Of a stretch of DNA of 9,953 nt, positions 1 through 7,303 are shown piece after piece. A program made the position numbers and the translations under genes. Within the stretch, counting starts at the first letter, position 1, and each line of letters begins with the position of its first letter. The notes beneath the pieces were generated by a model, which saw nothing but the letters and a program-made list of their open reading frames with translations, was not told where the DNA came from and searched no databases. This stretch comes from DASUCS01 sp041166365. GTDB taxonomy: Bacteria; Actinomycetota; Acidimicrobiia; Acidimicrobiales; JACDCH01. Location: positions 1 to 9,953 of the forward strand of contig JBEEFX010000367.1 of NCBI GenBank assembly GCA_041166365.1, in the 5' to 3' direction.

Positions 1-3000
1 GATCTCACGATGCATGCGGGCGTCGGATCGATCAGCGGGAAGGTGTCGTCGGTCGACGGCGGCGTGGGCGGTGTGCAGGTGACCGTCAGCGACGGTCAGA
101 ACGAGCACTCCGCGACCACGCTCACGGCGGAACCGAAGGGGACGTACACGATCCCGCAGCTTCCGATCCCGGGCAGCTACACGCTCACGGTGTCCGGAGC
201 GGGATGGATCACGCAGACGCAATCGGTGGAGCTCGTCGACACCGCGACGATCGACGTGCCGGTGGTCGCATCTGGCGGGACGATCACCGGCACCGTCACT
301 GATGAGACTTCTCCTGTGCCCGTCGAGCTCGACGCCGTCGGCATCACTATCAGCAACGAGACCCTGACCCTCAAGACCACCAGCGCGACCGGCAGCGACG
401 CCGACCACCAAGGGCTCTACATCCAGCAGGCCGTGCCGCCGGGGACGTACAAGGTCACGTTCGAGAAGTTCAAGTACACCACCCAGTCGACGGTGGTCGA
501 CATCGCCGCAGGCGGGCTCGAACACGTCGACATGTCGATGCCATTGGCGCCTGCGATAACGCTCGACCTCACCAGCAAGGTGTCCATCTCGGTCCAGGAC
601 CAGGCGGACAACACCGCCCTCACGCCATCAGTTGGACCCCCGGCATTCGACGTGAACGTCAGCTACACCGACGAGTTGACCGGTCCCCACAACCTGCCGA
701 CTGTCGCTGGCGTCGCGCAGTTCGATCAGGTCACGCCGGGGCTCCAGACCTTCCACGTGACCGCCACGCTCTACAAGCCGAGGGACATCACGGTGCTGGT
801 GCCGCCGGGCCTCAACGAGATCCCCGTGAGTGCGACTGCGCTCTTGCAGAAGAATCCCACGGTCACCGGCATCCTGACGGACGCTCACAACAATCCGATC
901 ACGGCGATTGGAATGAGAGTGACCGCGACGTCGGTCAGAAATCCGACGGTCACGGTGCTTGCTGGCTCGATTGATGGCAACGGTCGCTACTCGTTCACCG
1001 GCACTCTCGACGAGGGCCCGTGGAACCTGGTCGCGGACGGAGCCGACTACATCCCGAACGATCCGGTGCTGGTCAACGTCGGCACGACACAGACGATCGA
1101 GCAGCCGATCCCGCTGCATCAGCTCGGCAAGATCTCCGTCGCCGCGCAGCAGCGCAATCAGAACGGAGATCTCGAGGGTGCGAGCGGCGTCGTGGTGAAG
1201 GTCTCGCTGGGCGGGACCGAGGTCGGGACGCAGACCACGACGGCCAACGGGATCGTGACCTTCAGCGCTCTCCGGGCGGAGACCTACACGGTTGACTTCC
1301 CCGATTTTCCGAGTCAAGCAGCCATCGCGGTCGTCTCGAACGACGCGACGACGCCCGTCACTCTCTTGCTGCGGCGACTCGAGGTGAGTGTGCTGACCCG
1401 GACTGGGTCCGGAGGGACGGTCGGTCTCAACGGCAAGAACGTGACCATCTCGAAGGCCTCGGCACCGTCGGTGTTCCAGACGGCAACAACGGGCACCGAC
1501 GGAATCGCCCTCTTCAACGGACTCGAGCCGGGCGACTACGACGTCAGATTCCCCGGAGCGTCTCAGCAGGAGCTCCTCGGGGTCCCCGTGAGCGACACCA
1601 ACACGGTCAAGGTCGGCCTCATCCTCGCCCGGCTCGAGGTCAGTGCCCAACGACGCGACACGTCCGGGTTGGCCGTCGACATCGGCAACGTGAGCGTCAC
1701 GATCACGTCGACCACGTTGCCTCTCGTGGTCACCAAGACACTGACGACCCCGCCGAACGGACCCGCAATATTCGACGGGCTCGACCCCGGCACCTACACC
1801 GTCACATTCCCCGGCACATCGATCAAGTCGGTGACTGCCTCCGTGGACGCCAACGTCGTCCCGGCCGGCATCATCCTCGGCAGGCTCGAAGTCAGCGCCC
1901 AACAGCGCGACGCCGCCGGCCTGCCGGCCGACATCGGCAACGTGAACGTCACGATCACCTCGACGTCTTTGAACCCCGCCTTCACCAGGACGCTGACGAC
2001 GCCGGCCAACGGACCCGCGGTCTTCGACGGGCTCGACAAGGACACATACACGATCACGTTCCCGGGTACCTCGGCGGAGTCCCTGACTGCTGTCATCAAC
2101 GCGAACACCATCAAGTCCGCGCTGATCCTCGGGCGGCTCGAGGTCAGCATGCAGACGCTCAACGCGAACGGTGCCGCGATCGACATCGGCGATCGAGACG
2201 TCACTGCGAGCCTCAATGGTTCGAATCCGCCCTTCGCAACGACAAGTTCCTCGCCATCGCTTGCGAACGGCGGCGGTCCCGCAGTCTTCGCTCACCTCGA
2301 TCCCGGCACGTACACGATCACCTTCGAGGGCTCCTCCCAGACACTGACCGCGGTCGTGGAGAACAACACGACAAAACGAACGTCGCTCATCCTGGGCCGC
2401 CTCGAAGTGACGGTCCAGACGCGCGACAGCAACGGCAACCTGGTCGACATCGGCAACGTGCACGTGTCGCTCACGCGCTCGGGCCAGCCGACGGTTATCG
2501 CTGATACGCCCGAACTGGCCGGTCCGGCCGTGTTCACCGGAGTCGATGCAGCGGATTACACGGTGACGTTCGCGAACAGCACGCAGACGCTCCCTGCAAC
2601 CGTGGCCAACAACGAGATCCGCAAGGTGAGCCTCACGCTTGGACGCCTCGAGGTCAGCGTGCAGACCCGCGACGCCGGCGGCTCATTGGTCGACGTCGGC
2701 AACGTGCCGGTGTCGATCACACTGGCGAGCTCCACCATCGGCCCGCAGAACACCCCCCAGACCGGGCCCGCCATCTTCAGCGGGCTCGACACAGGCGATT
2801 GGGTCGTCTCCCTTCCCGGCACCTCGACGCCGACCGCGACCGTGACCGTGTCGAACGACCTCAGGCGGATCACGATGATCCTCGGGCGGCTCGAAGTGAG
2901 CGTGCAAGGACCAAACGCGAGCGGGACCGCGGTGGACATCGGAGCGGTGGGAGTCACGGTCAGCCAACGCAACGTCGTCGTGCGCAGGGGCACGACGCCG

Positions 3001-6000
3001 ACCCTGCTCTCGGGCGGCGGGCCGGCCGCCTTCACCGGGTTGGATCCTGGCGACTACGAGGTCAATGTCACTGGAACGACCCAAACGATCACGGCGACCG
3101 TGGCCGCCGAAAGCGCTACCAGGGTGGCATTCCTCCTGCCCCAGGGTCCGACGTCCCCGTTGCAGGGCACGGTCGTGTACACCCGAAACGGCGTGCGGAC
3201 ATTGGTGCCAAGTCCGACCATCACGGTCACTGGCATCACCGCGTACAGGTTCCGGCTGACCCTGACGGCGCCATTCTTCGCGTTCGACATCGACAGGGCC
3301 ACGGCGCCCGCGGCCACGTTCGACGGAACCGGCAAGTTCACGGTCGTGACCTCTGGCTTCAAGTTCTCGCGAGGTGACATCGCGATCCATGCGACGGGTT
3401 TCATCGATCGTCCGATCGCTGGCGGCATCGATCCGCAGTTGACGAACCAGCTGCTGAATGTCGACAAGGGCGACATCACGTTGCAGCCGATGCCCAGCAC
3501 CCTCAGTGGGGCGGTCTTCCTACACGGTCGCGCGGGCGGTAGTGAGCAAGCCAGCCAAGTGCTGGCGACGGTCACGTCGCCGTTGGGTTCGGGTGTCACG
3601 CTCAACGTCACCAACAACGTCGATCACCCGAATCCGAGCCCGCAGTTCACCGACGGCGTCACTTCGAGCGACACCTCACTCGTGTCCGCCAGCGCGGTCT
3701 TCACCACCGCGGATGTGGGCAAGGTCGTGTCGGGCGCCGGCATCGCGGAGAACACGACGATCGCGTCACGCACAAGCGATACCACCGTGGTGCTGTCGGC
3801 CGCGACCACCGCCACGGCCACCGGGGTGACGTTCACACTCGAGAACCGCTTCCCCGATGGTTTCGTGCACGTCAACGATCCGCGGACGAGCGGGACCGAC
3901 GCCATCCTGCCCGGCACCTACCAGTTCGCCTTCACGCTCTCCAGCTACGGCACGGTGCCGAGCGACGTCCTGAACTTCAACCCGGGCGAGCCGCTCCACT
4001 TCGACGTCGACATGGTGAAGCGCGGCCGCCTCCCGGTCCTCGTCCAGTGCGCGGCGGGCGGCGGCACACCGGTGACGCCGGCCTCGGCGCGCGTGACCCT
4101 CACCAACACGGCGACTGGCTTCAACCAGACACTGTTCGGAACGCAATCGGCCAACAACGCGTTGGCGTTCGACGGCCTGCCGCCCACCGACCCCAACGTC
4201 GCCACCGACAAGTACAAGGTCACGGCCTACGCCCCCGGGTGCCAGACGAGCGCGGTTGGCGGCACCGGTCGTGAGTTCACGATGGTGACCGGTCAAACGG
4301 CGACGCAGACAGTCACGTTGGTCAAGCTCGGATCGGTATCCGGGCGAGTGAAGAGCAAGATCGTCGACACTGCCGGAGCGGCCACCGCCAACATCCCAGG
4401 CCTCGCCGTGACGATCACGGGGCACGCCAGGGGCAACACGACTCCAATCGTGTTGACGACCCTCGCCGACGGCACGTTCAGCTTTGCCGGAACGATGGCG
4501 AACAGCGCCAATCCGTCGGGGGACGTTGCCGGTCTGACAGACGACCAGTACACGCCGACCGTCGACCTGAGCGACTACTCGTTGCCGACGGGCGTCACGG
4601 CGATTCCTGACTTCACGGTCACCAACGGGAGCGCGAACGCACTCGCCGACATCATCCTCATCGCCAAGAAGGCGACCGTTGGCGGCATCATCTACGACGG
4701 CAGCGCGCCAAACCTCAACGGCAGCTTCCCGCCGATCGGCGGAGTGAGTGTGACCGCCACGAGCCCTTCGTTGAACCAGGTCCGCACGATGACCTCAGAC
4801 GCGACCACCGGTGCATGGGGCTTCACCAACCTCGAGCCGGTCGGGTGGAGCTTCAACTTCAACAAAGCGAACTACGGCCAACTCGGCTTCACGATCACGT
4901 TCACCGCGGGCGCGGACCTCACTCAGGACGTGACCCTGTTGCAGCAGCGCAACACCATCAAGGGCACGACCAAGACCAGGTGGGGAAGCGCGACGGCCGC
5001 CGCGGAGAATGGCGTGGTCGTGACGGTCACCGACGTGAACAACGCCAGCGCGACGTTCACCGCGACGTCGGCAACCGCCTCGTCGGTCGTCGGTCAGTAC
5101 AGCATCTCCAACCTTCCGAACGGCAGCTACTTCGTTCGGTTCAACAAGTCCGGATTCACGGAGTTCGAGACACAGGCGACCGTGCAGAGCGGCCAGGTGT
5201 TGGTGCAGGACGGCACGATCGCCGTCAACACGGTGGCGACCACCGTCACGGTTCGTTCCGCGGTGACGAACGCCTCCAATGCCGCCATTCCCATCGTCGG
5301 CACGACGGTGACGCTGACACCGAAGGTGAGCCCGGCGCAGCGAGCTCCGGATCCGTACACCGCAACGACCAACTCCTCGGGCGTGGCCACGTTCAATCAG
5401 GTCTTGCCGAGCACGTACACGATCGCCATCACCGCGGTGACCCCCCACCTCACTGCGCTCGACGTGACCGAGAAGACGATCAACGTCGGCGACGCGTCGG
5501 CGAGCCAAACCGTCCTGGTGCAAGAGGCGAGGATCTACGGACGGGTGCTCGTGCAAGACGGAGGCACCGCGCCGACAGCAGGCACGGCCGGGCTCACCGT
5601 CAACCTCTACACCGGGGCCACCGCCACCGGCACTCCCGTGGTGCTGACGACGACGACCGACACGACCGAGAACGGCGTGACGATCAACTACCTGCGGTAC
5701 GTCGCCGCGAGTGCGTCGGGCTACACGCTGACGTTCCCCGGCGGGAACGGGCGCAACACGGTGACCGCGCACACGTCGGGAACGTCAACGAGTGTGGGCG
5801 ACACGAAGAACATCGGCGACACGAAGGTCAAGGGCCTGACGACGCTGACGATCACCGTGCACGATGCGAGCGGCGCGACGATCACGGACGCCACGGTCGA
5901 GGTCACGGACGAAACGACCAACGTGAAGTTGACGCTGTCGGCCAGTCCGTACGTGTACAACAACCTCGACCCCGACCACCTGTACACGATCCACGCGTTC

Positions 6001-6144
6001 AGGGTCCACCCTTCGACGACGTCACCGCCGCCACCGCCGACGATCACGATCCCCGGCTTCACCGAGGGGAAGACGGACAGCCACGTCGCCGTTGACCCAG
6101 GTCCGGACACGTACACCATCACGATGATCAACCCCGAACCCTGA
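1..6144 (+). CDS. Giant multi-domain carboxypeptidase-regulatory/Cna-B-like beta protein, 5'-partial
   Basis: Open from the first base (Asp-Leu-Thr precedes the first Met at position 10) to TGA at 6142-6144, so at least 2047 residues. I do not take the ATG at 10 as the start: no ribosome binding site fits in view, and the residues before it continue the linker pattern seen inside the protein (VDxxM...GSISGKV, compare GTITGTV at residue 90). Numbering from that Met, carboxypeptidase-regulatory-like domains start near 7, 90 and 283. An eight-unit array follows at 372-1043, an embedded GTTIAS-type module at 1214-1277, and more such domains near 1441, 1555, 1648 and 1841. The last domain runs from about 1943 and contains a five-proline stretch at 2006-2010. 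Recurrent marks are GxxxFxGLxPGxYTVTF and hydrophobic alternation. No C-terminal membrane helix or LPXTG sorting motif is present, and the protein ends TITMINPEP. Such domains usually form rod-like beta-sandwich stalks. The gene converges with a phage-tail-like operon, so a fibre or surface role is likely but inferred. A free adhesin is the alternative. Confidence 0.88.
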   Translation, partial: DLTMHAGVGSISGKVSSVDGGVGGVQVTVSDGQNEHSATTLTAEPKGTYTIPQLPIPGSYTLTVSGAGWITQTQSVELVDTATIDVPVVASGGTITGTVTDETSPVPVELDAVGITISNETLTLKTTSATGSDADHQGLYIQQAVPPGTYKVTFEKFKYTTQSTVVDIAAGGLEHVDMSMPLAPAITLDLTSKVSISVQDQADNTALTPSVGPPAFDVNVSYTDELTGPHNLPTVAGVAQFDQVTPGLQTFHVTATLYKPRDITVLVPPGLNEIPVSATALLQKNPTVTGILTDAHNNPITAIGMRVTATSVRNPTVTVLAGSIDGNGRYSFTGTLDEGPWNLVADGADYIPNDPVLVNVGTTQTIEQPIPLHQLGKISVAAQQRNQNGDLEGASGVVVKVSLGGTEVGTQTTTANGIVTFSALRAETYTVDFPDFPSQAAIAVVSNDATTPVTLLLRRLEVSVLTRTGSGGTVGLNGKNVTISKASAPSVFQTATTGTDGIALFNGLEPGDYDVRFPGASQQELLGVPVSDTNTVKVGLILARLEVSAQRRDTSGLAVDIGNVSVTITSTTLPLVVTKTLTTPPNGPAIFDGLDPGTYTVTFPGTSIKSVTASVDANVVPAGIILGRLEVSAQQRDAAGLPADIGNVNVTITSTSLNPAFTRTLTTPANGPAVFDGLDKDTYTITFPGTSAESLTAVINANTIKSALILGRLEVSMQTLNANGAAIDIGDRDVTASLNGSNPPFATTSSSPSLANGGGPAVFAHLDPGTYTITFEGSSQTLTAVVENNTTKRTSLILGRLEVTVQTRDSNGNLVDIGNVHVSLTRSGQPTVIADTPELAGPAVFTGVDAADYTVTFANSTQTLPATVANNEIRKVSLTLGRLEVSVQTRDAGGSLVDVGNVPVSITLASSTIGPQNTPQTGPAIFSGLDTGDWVVSLPGTSTPTATVTVSNDLRRITMILGRLEVSVQGPNASGTAVDIGAVGVTVSQRNVVVRRGTTPTLLSGGGPAAFTGLDPGDYEVNVTGTTQTITATVAAESATRVAFLLPQGPTSPLQGTVVYTRNGVRTLVPSPTITVTGITAYRFRLTLTAPFFAFDIDRATAPAATFDGTGKFTVVTSGFKFSRGDIAIHATGFIDRPIAGGIDPQLTNQLLNVDKGDITLQPMPSTLSGAVFLHGRAGGSEQASQVLATVTSPLGSGVTLNVTNNVDHPNPSPQFTDGVTSSDTSLVSASAVFTTADVGKVVSGAGIAENTTIASRTSDTTVVLSAATTATATGVTFTLENRFPDGFVHVNDPRTSGTDAILPGTYQFAFTLSSYGTVPSDVLNFNPGEPLHFDVDMVKRGRLPVLVQCAAGGGTPVTPASARVTLTNTATGFNQTLFGTQSANNALAFDGLPPTDPNVATDKYKVTAYAPGCQTSAVGGTGREFTMVTGQTATQTVTLVKLGSVSGRVKSKIVDTAGAATANIPGLAVTITGHARGNTTPIVLTTLADGTFSFAGTMANSANPSGDVAGLTDDQYTPTVDLSDYSLPTGVTAIPDFTVTNGSANALADIILIAKKATVGGIIYDGSAPNLNGSFPPIGGVSVTATSPSLNQVRTMTSDATTGAWGFTNLEPVGWSFNFNKANYGQLGFTITFTAGADLTQDVTLLQQRNTIKGTTKTRWGSATAAAENGVVVTVTDVNNASATFTATSATASSVVGQYSISNLPNGSYFVRFNKSGFTEFETQATVQSGQVLVQDGTIAVNTVATTVTVRSAVTNASNAAIPIVGTTVTLTPKVSPAQRAPDPYTATTNSSGVATFNQVLPSTYTIAITAVTPHLTALDVTEKTINVGDASASQTVLVQEARIYGRVLVQDGGTAPTAGTAGLTVNLYTGATATGTPVVLTTTTDTTENGVTINYLRYVAASASGYTLTFPGGNGRNTVTAHTSGTSTSVGDTKNIGDTKVKGLTTLTITVHDASGATITDATVEVTDETTNVKLTLSASPYVYNNLDPDHLYTIHAFRVHPSTTSPPPPPTITIPGFTEGKTDSHVAVDPGPDTYTITMINPEP
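1123..3138 (+). repeat. Eight tandem ~81-88-residue LGRLEVS-type units within the giant protein
   Basis: The residue aligned to the L of LEVS falls at 375, 457, 542, 626, 710, 798, 880 and 961 (numbering from the Met at base 10), giving steps of 82, 85, 84, 84, 88, 82 and 81. The consensus by eye is LGRLEVSxQxRDxxG, then VDIGNVxVTI, then GPAxFxGLDxGxYTVTF, then TAxVxxN leading into the next LILGR. The first unit (LGKISVAAQQRN) and the second (RRLEVSVLTRTG) are the most diverged. The units at 542 and 626 are about two thirds identical by hand alignment and share long runs of DNA, which suggests a fairly recent duplication. Each unit probably forms one beta-sandwich, so the array would be a stiff segment of eight beads. 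Confidence 0.9.
3649..3840 (+). other. Embedded VTDGVTSS...GTTIAS-type module inside the giant protein
   Basis: Residues 1214-1277 read TDGVTSSDTSLVSASAVF, then TTADVGKVVSGAGI, then NTTIASRTSDTTVVLSAA, ending GVTFTL. The sequence differs from the carboxypeptidase-like domains on either side: it has an ADVGK-V-GAGI core followed by the short strand TTIAS. From memory, similar blocks recur in actinobacterial and phage tail-associated or secreted proteins, but I could not search for them. It interrupts a domain that seems to resume with DGFVHVNDPRTSGTDAILPGTYQF, which has the usual GxYxF closing strand. It may be an inserted binding or assembly module. Confidence 0.6.
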
Positions 6145-6150
6145 ACACCC

Positions 6151-6196
6151 CCACGCTTTTCCTCCTCTAAGGAGGAAACGTGGCGTCATACGCCAC
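6151..6196 (-). repeat. Short palindromic repeat, copy 1 (inverted)
   Basis: Read on the minus strand this copy has GTGGCGTATGACGCC, seven bases, CTCCTTAGAGG, then AGGAAAAGCGTGG. The first two blocks match the copy after the DUF559 gene (7293-7337) base for base, with the same seven-base spacing (26 of 26 block positions). Each block is a small stem-loop: GGCGT-ATG-ACGCC and CTCCT-TAG-AGGAG. It lies on the opposite strand to the other two copies. Confidence 0.8.
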
Positions 6197-6199
6197 GTT
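6158..6199 (+). terminator. Two overlapping hairpins just after the giant gene, possible weak terminator
   Basis: Thirteen bases after the stop codon lies a perfect hairpin with 9-bp arms and a CTA loop (TTTCCTCCT at 6158-6166, AGGAGGAAA at 6170-6178). A second perfect hairpin follows with 10-bp arms and a CAT loop (AACGTGGCGT at 6177-6186, ACGCCACGTT at 6190-6199). They share two bases, so full forms compete. Neither is followed by a T tract on the plus strand, so intrinsic termination would be weak. Both are also parts of the dispersed repeat at 6151-6196, which may be their real origin. Confidence 0.35.
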
Positions 6200-6266
6200 C
6201 GCTCCGGAAAGCCGCGGTCGCATGCCACGCGGACTCCTTAGAGGAGCAAACGTGGTGACGGCGTGA
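6180..6266 (+). other. Possible 28-codon ORF across repeat copies 1 and 2
   Basis: A GTG at 6180 sits four bases after AAGGAGG (6169-6175), a strong Shine-Dalgarno match with short spacing, and is open to TGA at 6264-6266. An internal ATG at 6222 would give MPRGLLRGANVVTA. The ribosome-site match is part of the palindrome, so it may be coincidental. The tail resembles the peptide encoded by copy 3 in one frame (MTPHPLLRGVNV). I do not claim that it is translated. Confidence 0.15.
6212..6255 (+). repeat. Short palindromic repeat, copy 2 (diverged first stem)
   Basis: CTCCTTAGAGG at 6234-6244 followed by AGCAAACGTGG matches copy 3 at 20 of 22 positions. The upstream half differs in sequence: instead of GGCGT-ATG-ACGCC there is a CCGCG (6212-6216) / CGCGG (6228-6232) stem, so a stem-loop still precedes the CTCCT-TAG-AGGAG hairpin. 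It lies 15 bases from copy 1, in the opposite orientation, and upstream of the DUF559 gene. Confidence 0.65.
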
Positions 6267-6306
6267 CGGGTCGCGGGCGACGCGTGACGGCCGGCTACTA
6301 CCGGCC
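6261..6306 (+). repeat. Direct repeat GCGTGACGG and inverted repeat upstream of the DUF559 gene
   Basis: GCGTGACGG occurs at 6261-6269 and 6282-6290, a 21-bp period that would place both on the same face of the helix. The second copy runs into a perfect inverted repeat, GGCCGG at 6289-6294 and CCGGCC at 6301-6306 around a CTACTA loop. Their position 80-125 bp before the start codon would suit an operator, possibly for the AbiEi-type helix-turn-helix of the downstream protein. This is inference from position only. Confidence 0.35.
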
Positions 6307-6312
6307 TGCGGA

Positions 6313-6341
6313 GCTCGAGTGTCACAGGCCGTCGGTACGGT
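6313..6341 (+). promoter_or_regulatory. Weak promoter candidate for the DUF559 gene
   Basis: TACGGT at 6336-6341 fits the TANNNT pattern of actinobacterial -10 boxes and lies 44 bases before the start codon at 6386. No convincing -35 box is found at the usual distance; the bases at 6313-6318 are a poor match to TTGACA. This stretch is the most plausible promoter position in the 241-bp spacer, but the call is weak. Confidence 0.25.
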
Positions 6342-6374
6342 GAACGTCGTTCTTCCCCTCCGGTTCACTCATGG

Positions 6375-6379
6375 GGAGG
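6375..6379 (+). promoter_or_regulatory. Ribosome binding site that fixes the DUF559 start
   Basis: GGAGG within GGGGAGGAAG lies six bases before the ATG at 6386. The upstream in-frame ATG at 6371 overlaps the site itself and has no ribosome site of its own, so translation most likely begins at 6386. Confidence 0.75.
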
Positions 6380-6385
6380 AAGTCA

Positions 6386-7303
6386 ATGACCATCGACTGG
6401 CAGGAACTCGACCGAAAGGGCCGGGTGCGCCTCGGTCTCGTCCGTAGGCAGGATGTTGGGCTCACGCCCGATCAGGTTCGCCGGGCCCGTGAGCGAGGAC
6501 AGATCTCGGTCCCGCATTCCGGGGTACTTCGAATGGCCGGATCGCCGGCGACAAGGGAGCAACGACTGCTCGCCGCCGTGTGGGCTGCGGGGGGAATCGT
6601 TGCTGCATCGCACCGGTCGGCCGCCGCGCTCTGGAAGCTCGGAGTCGATTGGCCCGAGTGTCCGGAGATCTGCGTGCAACCGAATCGTCGACTCACGCTC
6701 CGCGGCGTCATCGTGCACCGCTCCGATGCGCTCGTCCCCGATCTCATCTCGTCCGTCCACAACATCCCGGTGACGACCCCATTGCTGACACTCCTCCACC
6801 TCGGCCAAGTCGCCGGGCCAATTGTGGTGGCTCGGGGGGTCGAGCGAGGTCTCATCCAGCGCCTCTTCACGATCGACGGCCTCCACACCACGGTCGACAA
6901 CCTCGCCCGGCCCGGAAGAGACGGATCGGGAGTGCTTCGTCACGTGCTGGCCGAACGGGCGTTGGGGGACGACCGGCCGGACGGAGATCTCGAACCCCTG
7001 ATGGCGAAGGTCTTCGATCGCTACGGACTCCCCCGGGCCACGTTCCAGTTCAACATCTACGCCGACAGGCGCTTCGTGGCGCGGCCCGACTTCGCGTACC
7101 CAGAGCTCCTCATCGCGATCGAGGTCGACGGGTGGTCGGTCCACGGCACGCCCGAGGCCACCAGGCTCGACTTCGAACGACAGAACGCGATCGAGCAACT
7201 CGGCTGGATGGTCCTGCGCTTCACTTGGTACGACGTCACTCGCCGGCCGCGATACGTCGCCGACCACATCGCGAACGCTTTGCGGAGCAGAAGTGGCGTA
7301 TGA
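6386..7303 (+). CDS. AbiEi-type N-terminal domain / DUF559 nuclease-like protein
   Basis: 305 residues from ATG 6386, chosen over ATG 6371 because of the GGAGG site between them. Residues 16-55 have the AbiEi-type helix-turn-helix pattern (LGLVRRQDVGLTPDQVRRAR, then SGVLRMAG), and ASHRSAAALWKLG at 74-86 is the usual next block. Residues ~200-298 form a DUF559 domain of the Vsr/PD-(D/E)XK superfamily: E203, RPDFAYP with D235, IEVDGW with E246 and D248, H253, then ERQNAIEQLGWMVLRFTW. The usual Lys of ExK is Asp here, as is common in DUF559. Members of this architecture are often named as AbiEi-family antitoxins, but no partner toxin gene is next to it, and the nuclease-like half suggests a stand-alone DNA-acting protein of unknown role. 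The gene is alone on its strand between two convergent units. Its last codons and stop lie in a palindromic repeat also found upstream, which hints at an inserted cassette. Confidence 0.88.
   Translation: MTIDWQELDRKGRVRLGLVRRQDVGLTPDQVRRARERGQISVPHSGVLRMAGSPATREQRLLAAVWAAGGIVAASHRSAAALWKLGVDWPECPEICVQPNRRLTLRGVIVHRSDALVPDLISSVHNIPVTTPLLTLLHLGQVAGPIVVARGVERGLIQRLFTIDGLHTTVDNLARPGRDGSGVLRHVLAERALGDDRPDGDLEPLMAKVFDRYGLPRATFQFNIYADRRFVARPDFAYPELLIAIEVDGWSVHGTPEATRLDFERQNAIEQLGWMVLRFTWYDVTRRPRYVADHIANALRSRSGV

Noticed and set aside
628..2463. Long open frame of about 611 codons on the minus strand opposite the repeat array
   Set aside because: Its protein is rich in Arg, Asp and Val with no domain pattern, and its repeats simply mirror those of the plus-strand gene. 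High GC content removes stops from this frame.
1123..3138. Intramolecular isopeptide bonds as in Cna-B pilin domains
   Set aside because: The units have no conserved internal Lys in the right place; some (starting at 880 and 961) have no Lys at all, so the usual Lys-Asn bond cannot form across the array.
4815..6095. Open frame of about 426 codons on the plus strand in another frame of the giant gene
   Set aside because: Its composition is Arg/His/Gly/Asp-rich and low in complexity, as expected of a shadow frame. The overlapping frame has clear domain structure.
6151..6255. CRISPR array or insertion-sequence end
   Set aside because: Only three imperfect copies in mixed orientation, no regular spacers, no transposase gene and no clear target-site duplication.
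6386..7303. AbiE-type toxin-antitoxin pair
   Set aside because: No AbiEii-like nucleotidyltransferase gene is adjacent on the same strand. The downstream gene is convergent and of a different kind.
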